A DNA stretch of 14,603 bases, taken from Dehalococcoides sp. (GTDB lineage: Bacteria; Chloroflexota; Dehalococcoidia; Dehalococcoidales; RBG-16-60-22). Both the position numbers and the translations under genes were made by a program. The stretch's first letter is position 1. Every line of letters starts with the position of its first letter. This document shows, piece after piece, positions 6,798-12,318 of this stretch. The DNA is taken from assembly GCA_030665795.1 (NCBI GenBank), contig DAOUZD010000002.1, positions 1 to 14,603 on the forward strand, given 5' to 3'. The notes beneath the pieces were generated by a model that was not told the DNA's origin, made no database searches, and saw nothing but the letters and a program-made list of their open reading frames with translations.

Positions 6798-7145
6798 TTG
6801 GATAAGCAAGGCAATACCATAGTCGATAAGTTCGTAGATATAGAGATTCAAAACCCATATACGCCACAGCGGTATCATCTCATCCCTATACCCAAGAGGA
6901 AGAGGCGCTTTTTCCCTGGCTACAAACTGCCCTTCGTACTAGAAACAAATATGGGTGCAGTAAGGACACACGTTTCATCTGCCCCAAAAGGAACGCGTAT
7001 AGGTGACCCAGATGGTGGAGTCTACATTCAGAGCAGGTTGCGTAACTGGTTTGACACCCATCGACTACAACTAGCTAATGGGGCTACACTTCGTATCCAA
7101 GCTCTAGAACCAGGAAAATGCTACAAGCTTTCCATCATTAAGTAA
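6798..7145 (+). CDS. Hypothetical small protein, possibly 5'-truncated
   Basis: Function not recognised. The 115 residues are basic at first (KRKRRFFPGYK, about 33-43), then beta-rich: ETNMGAVRTHVSSAP, GDPDGGVYI, LRNWFDTHRLQLANG and IQALEPGKCYKLSI. The spacing of G, D, Y and the ending IEPG-like/YKLSI recall small DNA-binding beta-barrels near restriction enzymes (B3/EcoRII-N type), but I am not sure. TTG at 6798 is the first usual start codon in the frame and has no convincing ribosome site. The frame is open upstream to 6675 and reads sensibly just before the TTG (IFSTPNEVLRALLE), so the gene may be a decayed or truncated remnant. It lies directly before the tRNA unit. Confidence 0.5.
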   Translation: MDKQGNTIVDKFVDIEIQNPYTPQRYHLIPIPKRKRRFFPGYKLPFVLETNMGAVRTHVSSAPKGTRIGDPDGGVYIQSRLRNWFDTHRLQLANGATLRIQALEPGKCYKLSIIK

Positions 7146-7154
7146 GGGATACCT

Positions 7155-7183
7155 TTGACACACCTTGGGTTAACGGCTATAAT
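7155..7183 (+). promoter_or_regulatory. Perfect consensus promoter for the tRNA unit
   Basis: TTGACA (7155-7160), exactly 17 bases, then TATAAT (7178-7183). Both boxes match the consensus at every position. The first tRNA begins 10 bases after the -10 box. Confidence 0.88.
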
Positions 7184-7193
7184 TTTGGTGTTC

Positions 7194-7267
7194 TGGGGAA
7201 TCGTCTAGTGGTAGGACAGCGGACTCTGGATCCGTAAGGGAAGGTTCGAATCCTTCTTCCCCAGCCA
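7194..7267 (+). tRNA. tRNA-Gln (anticodon CTG)
   Basis: Full cloverleaf of 74 bases. The acceptor stem TGGGGAA (7194-7200) pairs with TTCCCCA (7257-7263). The D stem is GTCT/GGAC. The anticodon stem GCGGA/TCCGT encloses loop CTCTGGA, giving anticodon CTG, which reads CAG. The T stem GAAGG/CCTTC encloses TTCGAAT. The discriminator is G and CCA is encoded. The weak first pair (T-A) is typical of bacterial tRNA-Gln. Confidence 0.95.
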
Positions 7268-7279
7268 GCTTCATTTGAT

Positions 7280-7356
7280 GGCGCATTCGTCTAGGGGTTT
7301 AGGACACCTCCCTCTCAAGGAGGAGATCACCGGTTCGAATCCGGTATGCGCTACCA
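7280..7356 (+). tRNA. tRNA-Glu (anticodon CTC)
   Basis: Cloverleaf of 77 bases, 12 bases after tRNA-Gln. The acceptor GGCGCAT pairs with ATGCGCT, with a G-T first pair. The D stem is GTCT/GGAC. The anticodon stem CCTCC/GGAGG encloses loop CTCTCAA, giving anticodon CTC, which reads GAG. The T stem ACCGG/CCGGT encloses TTCGAAT. The discriminator is A and CCA is encoded. Probably co-transcribed with tRNA-Gln. Confidence 0.95.
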
Positions 7357-7368
7357 AGGAAATTTAAA

Positions 7369-7404
7369 GGGCAGGCTAATAAATATGGCCTGTCTGTTTT
7401 GTTT
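7369..7404 (+). terminator. Intrinsic terminator of the tRNA unit
   Basis: GGCAGGC (7370-7376) pairs with GCCTGTC (7388-7394), seven pairs with one G-T, around an 11-base loop. TGTTTTGTTT follows directly. It lies 13 bases after the CCA of tRNA-Glu. Confidence 0.8.
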
Positions 7405-7441
7405 GCTTGGCCGAAAATGAGAGATGAACCTGTGCCCGTAC

Positions 7442-7530
7442 GGAATGTAATCGCAACTTTGGAGAGGCAAGTAATTCTATTCAGGTAGCCTGAGGGACAT
7501 ATCTGTGGTTCGAATCCATCACCATTCCCC
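7442..7530 (+). pseudogene. tRNA-like remnant
   Basis: GGTTCGAATCC (7508-7517) is a canonical T-arm core, and it is followed after six bases by CATTCC (7523-7528), which pairs perfectly with GGAATG at 7442-7447. Between them TCAGG/CCTGA forms a 5-pair hairpin with a 3-base loop, like the long variable arm of a class II tRNA (span about 87 bases). No believable D arm or anticodon arm can be drawn, and the T stem has a mismatch. It is best read as a decayed tRNA or a captured tRNA end. Chance resemblance is possible. Confidence 0.4.
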
Positions 7531-7531
7531 C

Positions 7532-7559
7532 TTGACTATTAACGAGCAAGTCATATAGT
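7532..7559 (+). promoter_or_regulatory. Putative promoter before a short terminated transcript
   Basis: TTGACT (7532-7537), 16 bases, then TATAGT (7554-7559). Each box matches the consensus at five of six positions. An intrinsic terminator lies only about 35-60 bases downstream. Confidence 0.5.
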
Positions 7560-7591
7560 ATATTGGCAAATTCAGCAAAGGGTGTTCCAAG

Positions 7592-7620
7592 AGGCGGTAA
7601 TTTGGGATATACCGCTTTTT
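7592..7620 (+). terminator. Intrinsic terminator or attenuator
   Basis: GCGGTA (7594-7599) pairs with TACCGC (7610-7615) around a 10-base loop, followed by TTTTT (7616-7620). Outer bases extend the stem (A7592 with T7617; G7593 with T7616 as a wobble). It lies 65 bases before the next gene's start. Confidence 0.65.
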
Positions 7621-7684
7621 CGCCGCGTAATTAATAGTTAGCCGGATAAACAGAATAAAAATCATCTGAGTAGGTATCGTACAA

Positions 7685-8257
7685 TTGGAAACTTTTACAG
7701 AATTAAAAGACTTTGTTAATAATCCTCATTACCATGAGCAAAGGCAAGTATCCTTAAGCAGGCTAGATATCAACGCTACTGATGTGCCTATAATTGAAAT
7801 CATTAACGGTTTTTCAAAGCTGTCTTATTGCTTTACCTTGCAAAGCTGTTATGGACATTTTTTGCATAATAATCAAAAGAACCCCAAAAGCATTGAGCCT
7901 TTGCCAATTTCGGATAGTATTACAAGTGTTAAATACAGAATAGCCTATATAGCTCTATGTATACAAAACAGTGATTCAGGAAGGATACTATTTCACGACC
8001 TAAGAAAAATCCCGATAATTGACCTAGAATACATTCGATTCGGATGCGCAGAATGGCTTTGGGAAAGACAGATTAATTCGTATGTATTGCAAGTCGAACC
8101 AAAAAGATATATGACAAAAGATAGGGCTTCGGTCAATTATCATGAGGCATTACACATAGAAAAGATTAGAAATGAATTCTTCAGTGGACTTAAGAAGATA
8201 ATCCAAAAAGGGCTAAGAAACAATCCGGCTAACGACGGCTTGCTGTCACTGCTCTGA
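7685..8257 (+). CDS. Uncharacterised AT-rich orphan protein
   Basis: A soluble protein of 190 residues with no signal peptide or membrane segment. I recall similar uncharacterised proteins but cannot name a family. Marked blocks are LSYCFTLQSCYGHF (46-59), RIAYIALCIQNSDSGR (85-100), IRFGCAEWLWERQINSYVLQ (117-136), then VEPKR and HEALHIEKIRNEFF (153-166). The TLQSCYGH stretch recalls the T-x-S-C-S-G motif of TYW3 tRNA-modifying proteins, but the rest does not obviously fit. The start TTG at 7685 is the only candidate before the conserved part: an in-frame stop lies at 7667-7669, and GTAGGT is a distant, weak ribosome site. Base composition is clearly more AT-rich than its neighbours, consistent with transfer. 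It lies downstream of a tRNA unit and a tRNA-like remnant. Confidence 0.75.
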   Translation: METFTELKDFVNNPHYHEQRQVSLSRLDINATDVPIIEIINGFSKLSYCFTLQSCYGHFLHNNQKNPKSIEPLPISDSITSVKYRIAYIALCIQNSDSGRILFHDLRKIPIIDLEYIRFGCAEWLWERQINSYVLQVEPKRYMTKDRASVNYHEALHIEKIRNEFFSGLKKIIQKGLRNNPANDGLLSLL

Positions 8258-8654
8258 TTGCGAGCCAATCCTTCTTTGCAAGCCACCTCTCCAATTCCAC
8301 AATAGTATTCTGTCTTTGCCTTAATGCTAGTTTCTGGCTGCTCCCAACTTTGCCTCTGAGTCAACCGCGAACGTATTGATGACAGACTCATCTTAGCGGA
8401 CTGGCATTTGGTCTAGGGATAAACTGTTTGTTCAGGAAGAGGGAGCGACTTTTCTCTTAGCCTAAGACTCGGATTACCCCGCCTGTGACTCTAAACCTTC
8501 TAGCTTAATGCTGGTTTTAAGGTAATTTCTCAAGATACATATGGTTACTATAATCTGGCGTAATCTATGCAGAACAAAAACGAGAAGAATCACTGAATCG
8601 TGGGTTGTACCAATATAACGCTAGAGAGGTTCGGGAAATGGGGGTGAGTTCCAG
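8258..8654. other. Intergenic stretch without recognised features
   Basis: About 400 bases between the 3' ends of the orphan gene and the PAS-protein gene. I see no convincing coding frame, RNA gene or terminator. TGAGTC (8357-8362) and GACTCA (8385-8390) form a short inverted repeat. TTAATGCT followed by (A/G)GTTT occurs twice (near 8321 and 8504). AGAGGT and ACCTCT flank about 8625-8664 as an inverted repeat. All are compatible with chance. Confidence 0.5.
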
Positions 8655-9434
8655 CTAGACCTCTTTGCGTTGCGTGATATTTCTGAATATGGCAAGTTGG
8701 CAAACTACCCCATCGGAATCAAGATACGGTGAAGCGAGCACCTCATAAGTTCTGCCATCTGGGAATGTATATTCCCATCTCTCAACTGCCCCATTTATCA
8801 CATTCGGCAGTTTGCAGACTTGGGGGCACGGGGTATCAAAGTTATGTAGATGCTCATAGCAATGAGAGCCAACGCCCTCACCGAAATCTCTTATCATACT
8901 CGGGTTCACAAAACGTATCCTGTAGTCCGGGGCAGTGATGAGGACCCCATCTTCCATCCTCTCCAGTATTCCTAGGAGTTTATCTCTTTCGCTCCTCAAC
9001 AAAGTATCAAGATATCTGCGCCGTTCTGACTCATTGCGTATGATACCGGTAAGGGAACCTATGACACCAGCGATTATGGTAAAGAGCACTGTTCTGAGTA
9101 TTGGGTCAGGAAAGGGAGATATGAAAAAAGCACGGGGCAGAAAGATAGCGAAGCTCAACAGAGTAACAATTACTGCCCCTTTGACTCTGCCGACATAGCC
9201 AGCATAGATTATTGGCGCCAAGAACAAGAGGCGGTGTATGTCATGTATACCATAAAAGAATTCTTTGCGTAAGGCTTCCCACGCCACCCAGTCCACCAGT
9301 TCGCCGAAATAGTAAAACAGGGTGCAAAATATAAGGAGTAGGGGCAAGGTGAATAACCTGAAAGTAGGCTTTTTCGTTTCGTCTTCCCTTACCCGGCTAG
9401 AACTTGTAAGATTATTCCTTTGATATGATACCAT
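8655..9434 (-). CDS. Membrane-anchored PAS-domain protein without kinase domain
   Basis: The 259 residues start with a charged cytoplasmic tail, then about four membrane segments (near 27-45, 68-83, 86-105, 114-134) of the type in front of many Chloroflexota and archaeal histidine kinases (YGIHDIHRLLFLAPIIYAGY, LPRAFFISPFP). A charged linking helix (135-158) leads to one PAS domain (about 159-259) ending in the usual FRNITQRK. Inside the PAS domain Cys192, Cys203 and Cys207 (HCYEHLHNFDTPCPQVCKLP) could bind a metal or Fe-S cluster, or sense redox state. There is no H-box or ATPase domain after the stop, so it is a sensor stub or truncated kinase. The ATG has AAGGAT five bases upstream. Confidence 0.8.
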   Translation of the reverse strand: MVSYQRNNLTSSSRVREDETKKPTFRLFTLPLLLIFCTLFYYFGELVDWVAWEALRKEFFYGIHDIHRLLFLAPIIYAGYVGRVKGAVIVTLLSFAIFLPRAFFISPFPDPILRTVLFTIIAGVIGSLTGIIRNESERRRYLDTLLRSERDKLLGILERMEDGVLITAPDYRIRFVNPSMIRDFGEGVGSHCYEHLHNFDTPCPQVCKLPNVINGAVERWEYTFPDGRTYEVLASPYLDSDGVVCQLAIFRNITQRKEV

Positions 9435-9528
9435 TGTTAATCCTTATATCGAGATTAATCATCGTCCACAAACAGAATCGGTTTCCTCAACATCATTCGT
9501 AAGCATCTTACCCCCCGCACTTCACGGG

Positions 9529-10254
9529 TCAGAGTGTCTGATTAGCTAGTTTAAGGTGATAACTGGTATACTTCTCCAAGTTCTGCACTTGCGTTGGGCT
9601 CAGTACCTCGCAAGCCCAGTCCCAGTGGAAAGATACCCAATCACCGACTTGGCAGTTGGTGACAAACCCTGTGCCATCTATCTGGCGCAGCACCTTTTTG
9701 TCTCTTAAATCGCCCAGCTTTAGCTTACCGCATTCCAGTACCAGCGGTTGATACTCTACAGCGAACTGGGTTGCCTCTATTTCTTTAACCCGGCCCCAGC
9801 CAATGCGACAGTTTTCCATGGTATCCAAGCTATGGTCAAGTGTGCCGGTGCGACTATGCACATCAAAAACATGGAAATTGTGAAAAGGCCGGGCACCCAG
9901 TGGCGGCTTACTCAGCAGGTAACCTAGGGTCTTTGGGTCTAATCGCTTAGCAAACCGGTCACGCAGGGAATTGTAGAACTGAACCAGGTCAACCCTGTCG
10001 AGCAGCTCATTACCGAGCCAGTAGGCTTCCACCACGCGGCTATCAAAGGGGTCAGAAATATAATTGCTACTAGCAATCAACTTAAGATAGGGATAGGCTG
10101 CCTCAAACTTTCGCAGCAGGATAACCAGCCCGGGATCAGTGTGTCTAGCTGCGCAATAATCAAAAAGAGCCCTATTACCGTCGCTGCCGCAATAGCCCAG
10201 CTTATTGGGCATAAAAGCGTATCTAGCGAACTTAATAGTTCCATCTATCACCAT
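9529..10254 (-). CDS. DUF6390-like protein of hydrogenase operons
   Basis: A soluble protein of 241 residues that I recognise as a DUF6390-type protein, a family of unknown function found beside [NiFe] hydrogenase genes. Family-like blocks are FARYAFMPNKLGYCG, RKFEAAYPYLKLIA, RVVEAYWLGNELLDRVD, ARPFHNFHVFDV, ENCRIGWGRV, VGDWVSFHWDWACEVLSP and LEKYTSYHLKLANQ. The ATG at 10254 is chosen because GGAG lies seven bases upstream and the family-like part starts a few residues later. A longer reading would run back into the transporter gene. It starts one base after the transporter stop and closes the operon. A role in hydrogenase maturation or assembly is inference from context. Confidence 0.8.
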   Translation of the reverse strand: MVIDGTIKFARYAFMPNKLGYCGSDGNRALFDYCAARHTDPGLVILLRKFEAAYPYLKLIASSNYISDPFDSRVVEAYWLGNELLDRVDLVQFYNSLRDRFAKRLDPKTLGYLLSKPPLGARPFHNFHVFDVHSRTGTLDHSLDTMENCRIGWGRVKEIEATQFAVEYQPLVLECGKLKLGDLRDKKVLRQIDGTGFVTNCQVGDWVSFHWDWACEVLSPTQVQNLEKYTSYHLKLANQTL

Positions 10255-10255
10255 C

Positions 10256-11209
10256 TCACTTCTCCACCGGAACCATGGGTAAAGCCTTCTTTCGCAGGCT
10301 AACCCTTGGTGCAATATACCATAGCATCAAAACAGCCGCGGTAATGAGGAGCATGCCTACTATTTGCTCCAAGGCATACGTCTTGGCATTAAAAATGGCA
10401 TGGAGTAGGCTGGTGATGACCGAACCCAGCACTAAGATGCTGGCCACTATTGAGGCTGGAGCATGCTTCAGCCCAGCGTAGTAGCAGGAAACATAGCCAA
10501 AAAGGAACAACGAAGTCAGGACTATCCAGCCGAACTGCTGACCGGTGAGACTGGCTATGGTGCCTAATTTCCCGGTCAAAGCCAAATAAACGAGCATTAT
10601 AATAGCCCCAAAGAACATCCGCCCAAAAGCAGCCACATTTGAGCTTACTTGCCCCATCACCCTTTTGGCAACGATTGCCTCGATAGCCCAGAGAATGGTG
10701 GCCATAAATATCATTAACTCGCCTCCGCTGATGAGCCAGGACTTCGGCCATCCCAGTAATAGGATATTGCCCCCAACTAAGATCATTAAGGCAGCTATAT
10801 GAAATTTGCCTGGACGCTCACCAAGAAAGAAAACAGCTAGTATGGCAACCCAGATGAAGAGGGTCTTATGGATAAAGGCAACACTCACCGCCGTACCTAG
10901 ACTCAGTCCGTAGAAAAAGAGTAAAAATGGAATGCTACCACCCACACCGCCAATAACCCCCAGGGTTAGCCACTGTTTGCGTGAAAGGCTCCTTAGCTCA
11001 GGTAGTGCCTTGGGTAATATCAAGAAGGCAAACAGCAAAGCTGCCACCGCCAAGTTCTTCACGGTGGTGAAGATAAACGGGTCTTTCATCTCCATCACGG
11101 CAAACTTGTTAATGTAGATAGAAAAGCCGCTGATGAGAGCAACTGCTAGGGCAAAGTAAACTCCTTTTCGGTGTTTTTCCCAGCTTAGATGACCTTTGGT
11201 TTCATTCAT
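10256..11209 (-). CDS. EamA-family (DMT superfamily) transporter
   Basis: An integral membrane protein of 317 residues with about ten hydrophobic segments in two EamA repeats (about residues 10-140 and 155-295). Typical pieces are FAVMEMKDPFIFTTVKN, VSVAFIHKTLFIWVAILA, VFFLGERPGKFHIAALMILV and YYAGLKHAPASIVASILVLG. The substrate cannot be told from sequence; family members move amino acids, nucleotides, sugars or other metabolites. The ATG at 11209 is preferred over one 18 bases upstream because AAAGGGGGG lies six bases before it. It overlaps the hypC stop by eight bases and is one base from the following gene, so it is firmly inside the hydrogenase operon, an unusual place for such a transporter. 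Confidence 0.9.
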   Translation of the reverse strand: MNETKGHLSWEKHRKGVYFALAVALISGFSIYINKFAVMEMKDPFIFTTVKNLAVAALLFAFLILPKALPELRSLSRKQWLTLGVIGGVGGSIPFLLFFYGLSLGTAVSVAFIHKTLFIWVAILAVFFLGERPGKFHIAALMILVGGNILLLGWPKSWLISGGELMIFMATILWAIEAIVAKRVMGQVSSNVAAFGRMFFGAIIMLVYLALTGKLGTIASLTGQQFGWIVLTSLFLFGYVSCYYAGLKHAPASIVASILVLGSVITSLLHAIFNAKTYALEQIVGMLLITAAVLMLWYIAPRVSLRKKALPMVPVEK

Positions 11210-11474
11210 TGCTATCCCCCCTTTCATTCACTCTTGGTCCTATGAAAGAACCATCTTCTGCCTCAGCTATCTCCTGATATAGATGCATTATTTCCTTAGC
11301 CTCATCCTCCTCAATCTTGGTGATTACGAAGCCCAGGTTGACTAGCACCCAATCGCCAACATTCACCTCAGGAAGCAACTGTAGGCTTACCTCCTGCCTA
11401 ACACCAGCAACCTCAATCTCTGCCCAAGAATTTTCTCTGATTTCAAGCACCTTGTACGGTATAGCAACACACAT
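11202..11474 (-). CDS. hypC: Hydrogenase maturation chaperone HypC/HupF
   Basis: A small chaperone that with HypD carries the Fe(CN)2CO unit to the hydrogenase large subunit. It begins MCVAIPYKVLEI, so the essential Cys2 is exposed after Met removal. VGDWVLVNLGFVITKIEEDEA (39-59) is the second family block. The conserved His of VLVHxGFA (His51 in E. coli HypC) is Asn46 here. At 90 residues it is normal, with a slightly long acidic end. The start is fixed by Cys2; AGGTGA lies about 10 bases upstream. It follows hypA by 15 bases and overlaps the transporter gene by eight. Confidence 0.92.
   Translation of the reverse strand: MCVAIPYKVLEIRENSWAEIEVAGVRQEVSLQLLPEVNVGDWVLVNLGFVITKIEEDEAKEIMHLYQEIAEAEDGSFIGPRVNERGDSNE
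11216..11224 (-). promoter_or_regulatory. Ribosome binding site deciding the transporter start
   Basis: AAAGGGGGG on the minus strand, six bases before the ATG at 11209, within the end of hypC. It favours that ATG over the upstream one at 11227. Confidence 0.65.
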
Positions 11475-11489
11475 CTCCAGTTGTTCACC

Positions 11490-11846
11490 TCACCTTAGAG
11501 AGTCTTCCTCCAGTTCTAGCACGACTTGGACGGGTTCCTCGGCCGTTGGCATCTTTAGATTTCTGTTGCCACAGCGAGGGCAAATCGGAAAATGATGGTC
11601 AAACGGGAAGACAAGAGCGCACTGCGGGCACTCAGCAGTTCTTTCGACAAGGTCAATTTTTATCAGTGCCCCCTCAGCAATGGTTCCCTTGGTCACTGCC
11701 TCCAAGCAAAACTGCAACGCATCAGGCTCGGCAAAGTGCTCGTCTTCCATCCGGATAGTGATCGCCTTGATATGCGGCACGTTGCTCTTCTCCACTTCGG
11801 CAAGCGCTGCTTGCAAAATATCTTGAGCCATTGCCAAATTATGCAT
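11490..11846 (-). CDS. hypA: Hydrogenase nickel-insertion protein HypA
   Basis: Delivers nickel to the hydrogenase large subunit together with HypB. It begins MHNLAMAQDIL; Met1 and His2 are nickel ligands in the family, while residue 3, usually Glu, is Asn. The zinc site is Cys73-x2-Cys76 and Cys89-x2-Cys92 (CPQC, CPRC). EPDALQFCLEAVTKGT is the usual central block. At 118 residues it fits the family. An upstream ATG would add seven residues, but nickel binding needs Met-His at the N-terminus, and AAGGAGGT sits four bases before the ATG at 11846. It overlaps the protease gene by eight bases. Confidence 0.93.
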   Translation of the reverse strand: MHNLAMAQDILQAALAEVEKSNVPHIKAITIRMEDEHFAEPDALQFCLEAVTKGTIAEGALIKIDLVERTAECPQCALVFPFDHHFPICPRCGNRNLKMPTAEEPVQVVLELEEDSLR

Positions 11847-12306
11847 CCTGACCTCCTTCCAGCTCACGAATAATCATCTCGACGCAATGAGGAATTGCCT
11901 TCTGCACTTCGGGTGTGCATTTCTCACCAAAGGTGCCGGTATCCGTCACTTCGACAGCGAAGATATCTATCTTCTGTGGCAAAGCTATGCCTAGCTTTTT
12001 ACCAAGCTCAAGGGCAGTGGCGAAGTTAACATCATGTGGCGAGGCAACGTGCCGAGTGGCATCAAGTGCGGCTACGTCAAGACAGTAAATCTGCCCCGCC
12101 TTGCCGCCTATGGTCTCAATAGCGTCAATAATAATGGCTCTGTCATAACCCGCCAGTAGGTCTAACAAGCTCAGACCACCCAAACTACCCTCCAAGACCG
12201 TCACCTCTTGCGGGTCAAGTCTACCTTCGAGTTCCTTGGCAACCTGAGGGCCGACTCCGTCATCGCTGAGAATCGAATTGCCCAGCCCCAAGATCAATGT
12301 TTTCAT
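11839..12306 (-). CDS. [NiFe] hydrogenase maturation endopeptidase (peptidase M52)
   Basis: Cuts the C-terminal peptide from the large subunit after nickel is inserted. The N-terminal motif GLGNSILSDDGVG (7-19) with Asp16, then Asp61 in IIIDAIET and His91 in SPHDVNF, correspond to the three nickel-sensing ligands of HybD-type proteases (E. coli HybD Glu16, Asp62, His93). At 155 residues it is the usual size. The ATG start has GGAAGGG three bases upstream. It begins 12 bases after the large subunit stop and is surely its partner, since that subunit has a cleavable tail. Confidence 0.93.
   Translation of the reverse strand: MKTLILGLGNSILSDDGVGPQVAKELEGRLDPQEVTVLEGSLGGLSLLDLLAGYDRAIIIDAIETIGGKAGQIYCLDVAALDATRHVASPHDVNFATALELGKKLGIALPQKIDIFAVEVTDTGTFGEKCTPEVQKAIPHCVEMIIRELEGGQDA
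11851..11858 (-). promoter_or_regulatory. Strong ribosome binding site of hypA
   Basis: AAGGAGGT, a full Shine-Dalgarno match, four bases before the hypA ATG and inside the 3' end of the protease gene. It decides the Met-His start. Confidence 0.8.
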
Positions 12307-12318
12307 TGTCCCTTCCGT

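Noticed and set aside
8140..8391. Minus-strand frame of 83 residues
   Set aside because: It overlaps the 3' end of the orphan gene, has no recognisable domain and shows low-complexity Ser-rich sequence.
8321..8516. Two copies of TTAATGCT(A/G)GTTT in the intergenic stretch
   Set aside because: Two short imperfect copies 183 bases apart are within chance; there is no array and no regular spacing.
9511..9528. CCCG/CGGG inverted repeat after the DUF6390-like gene as a terminator
   Set aside because: The stem has only four pairs and is not followed by a T-run on the minus strand.
10389..10751. Minus-strand frame of 120 residues inside the transporter gene
   Set aside because: It is in a different frame from the clear EamA protein and has no membrane pattern or known motif.
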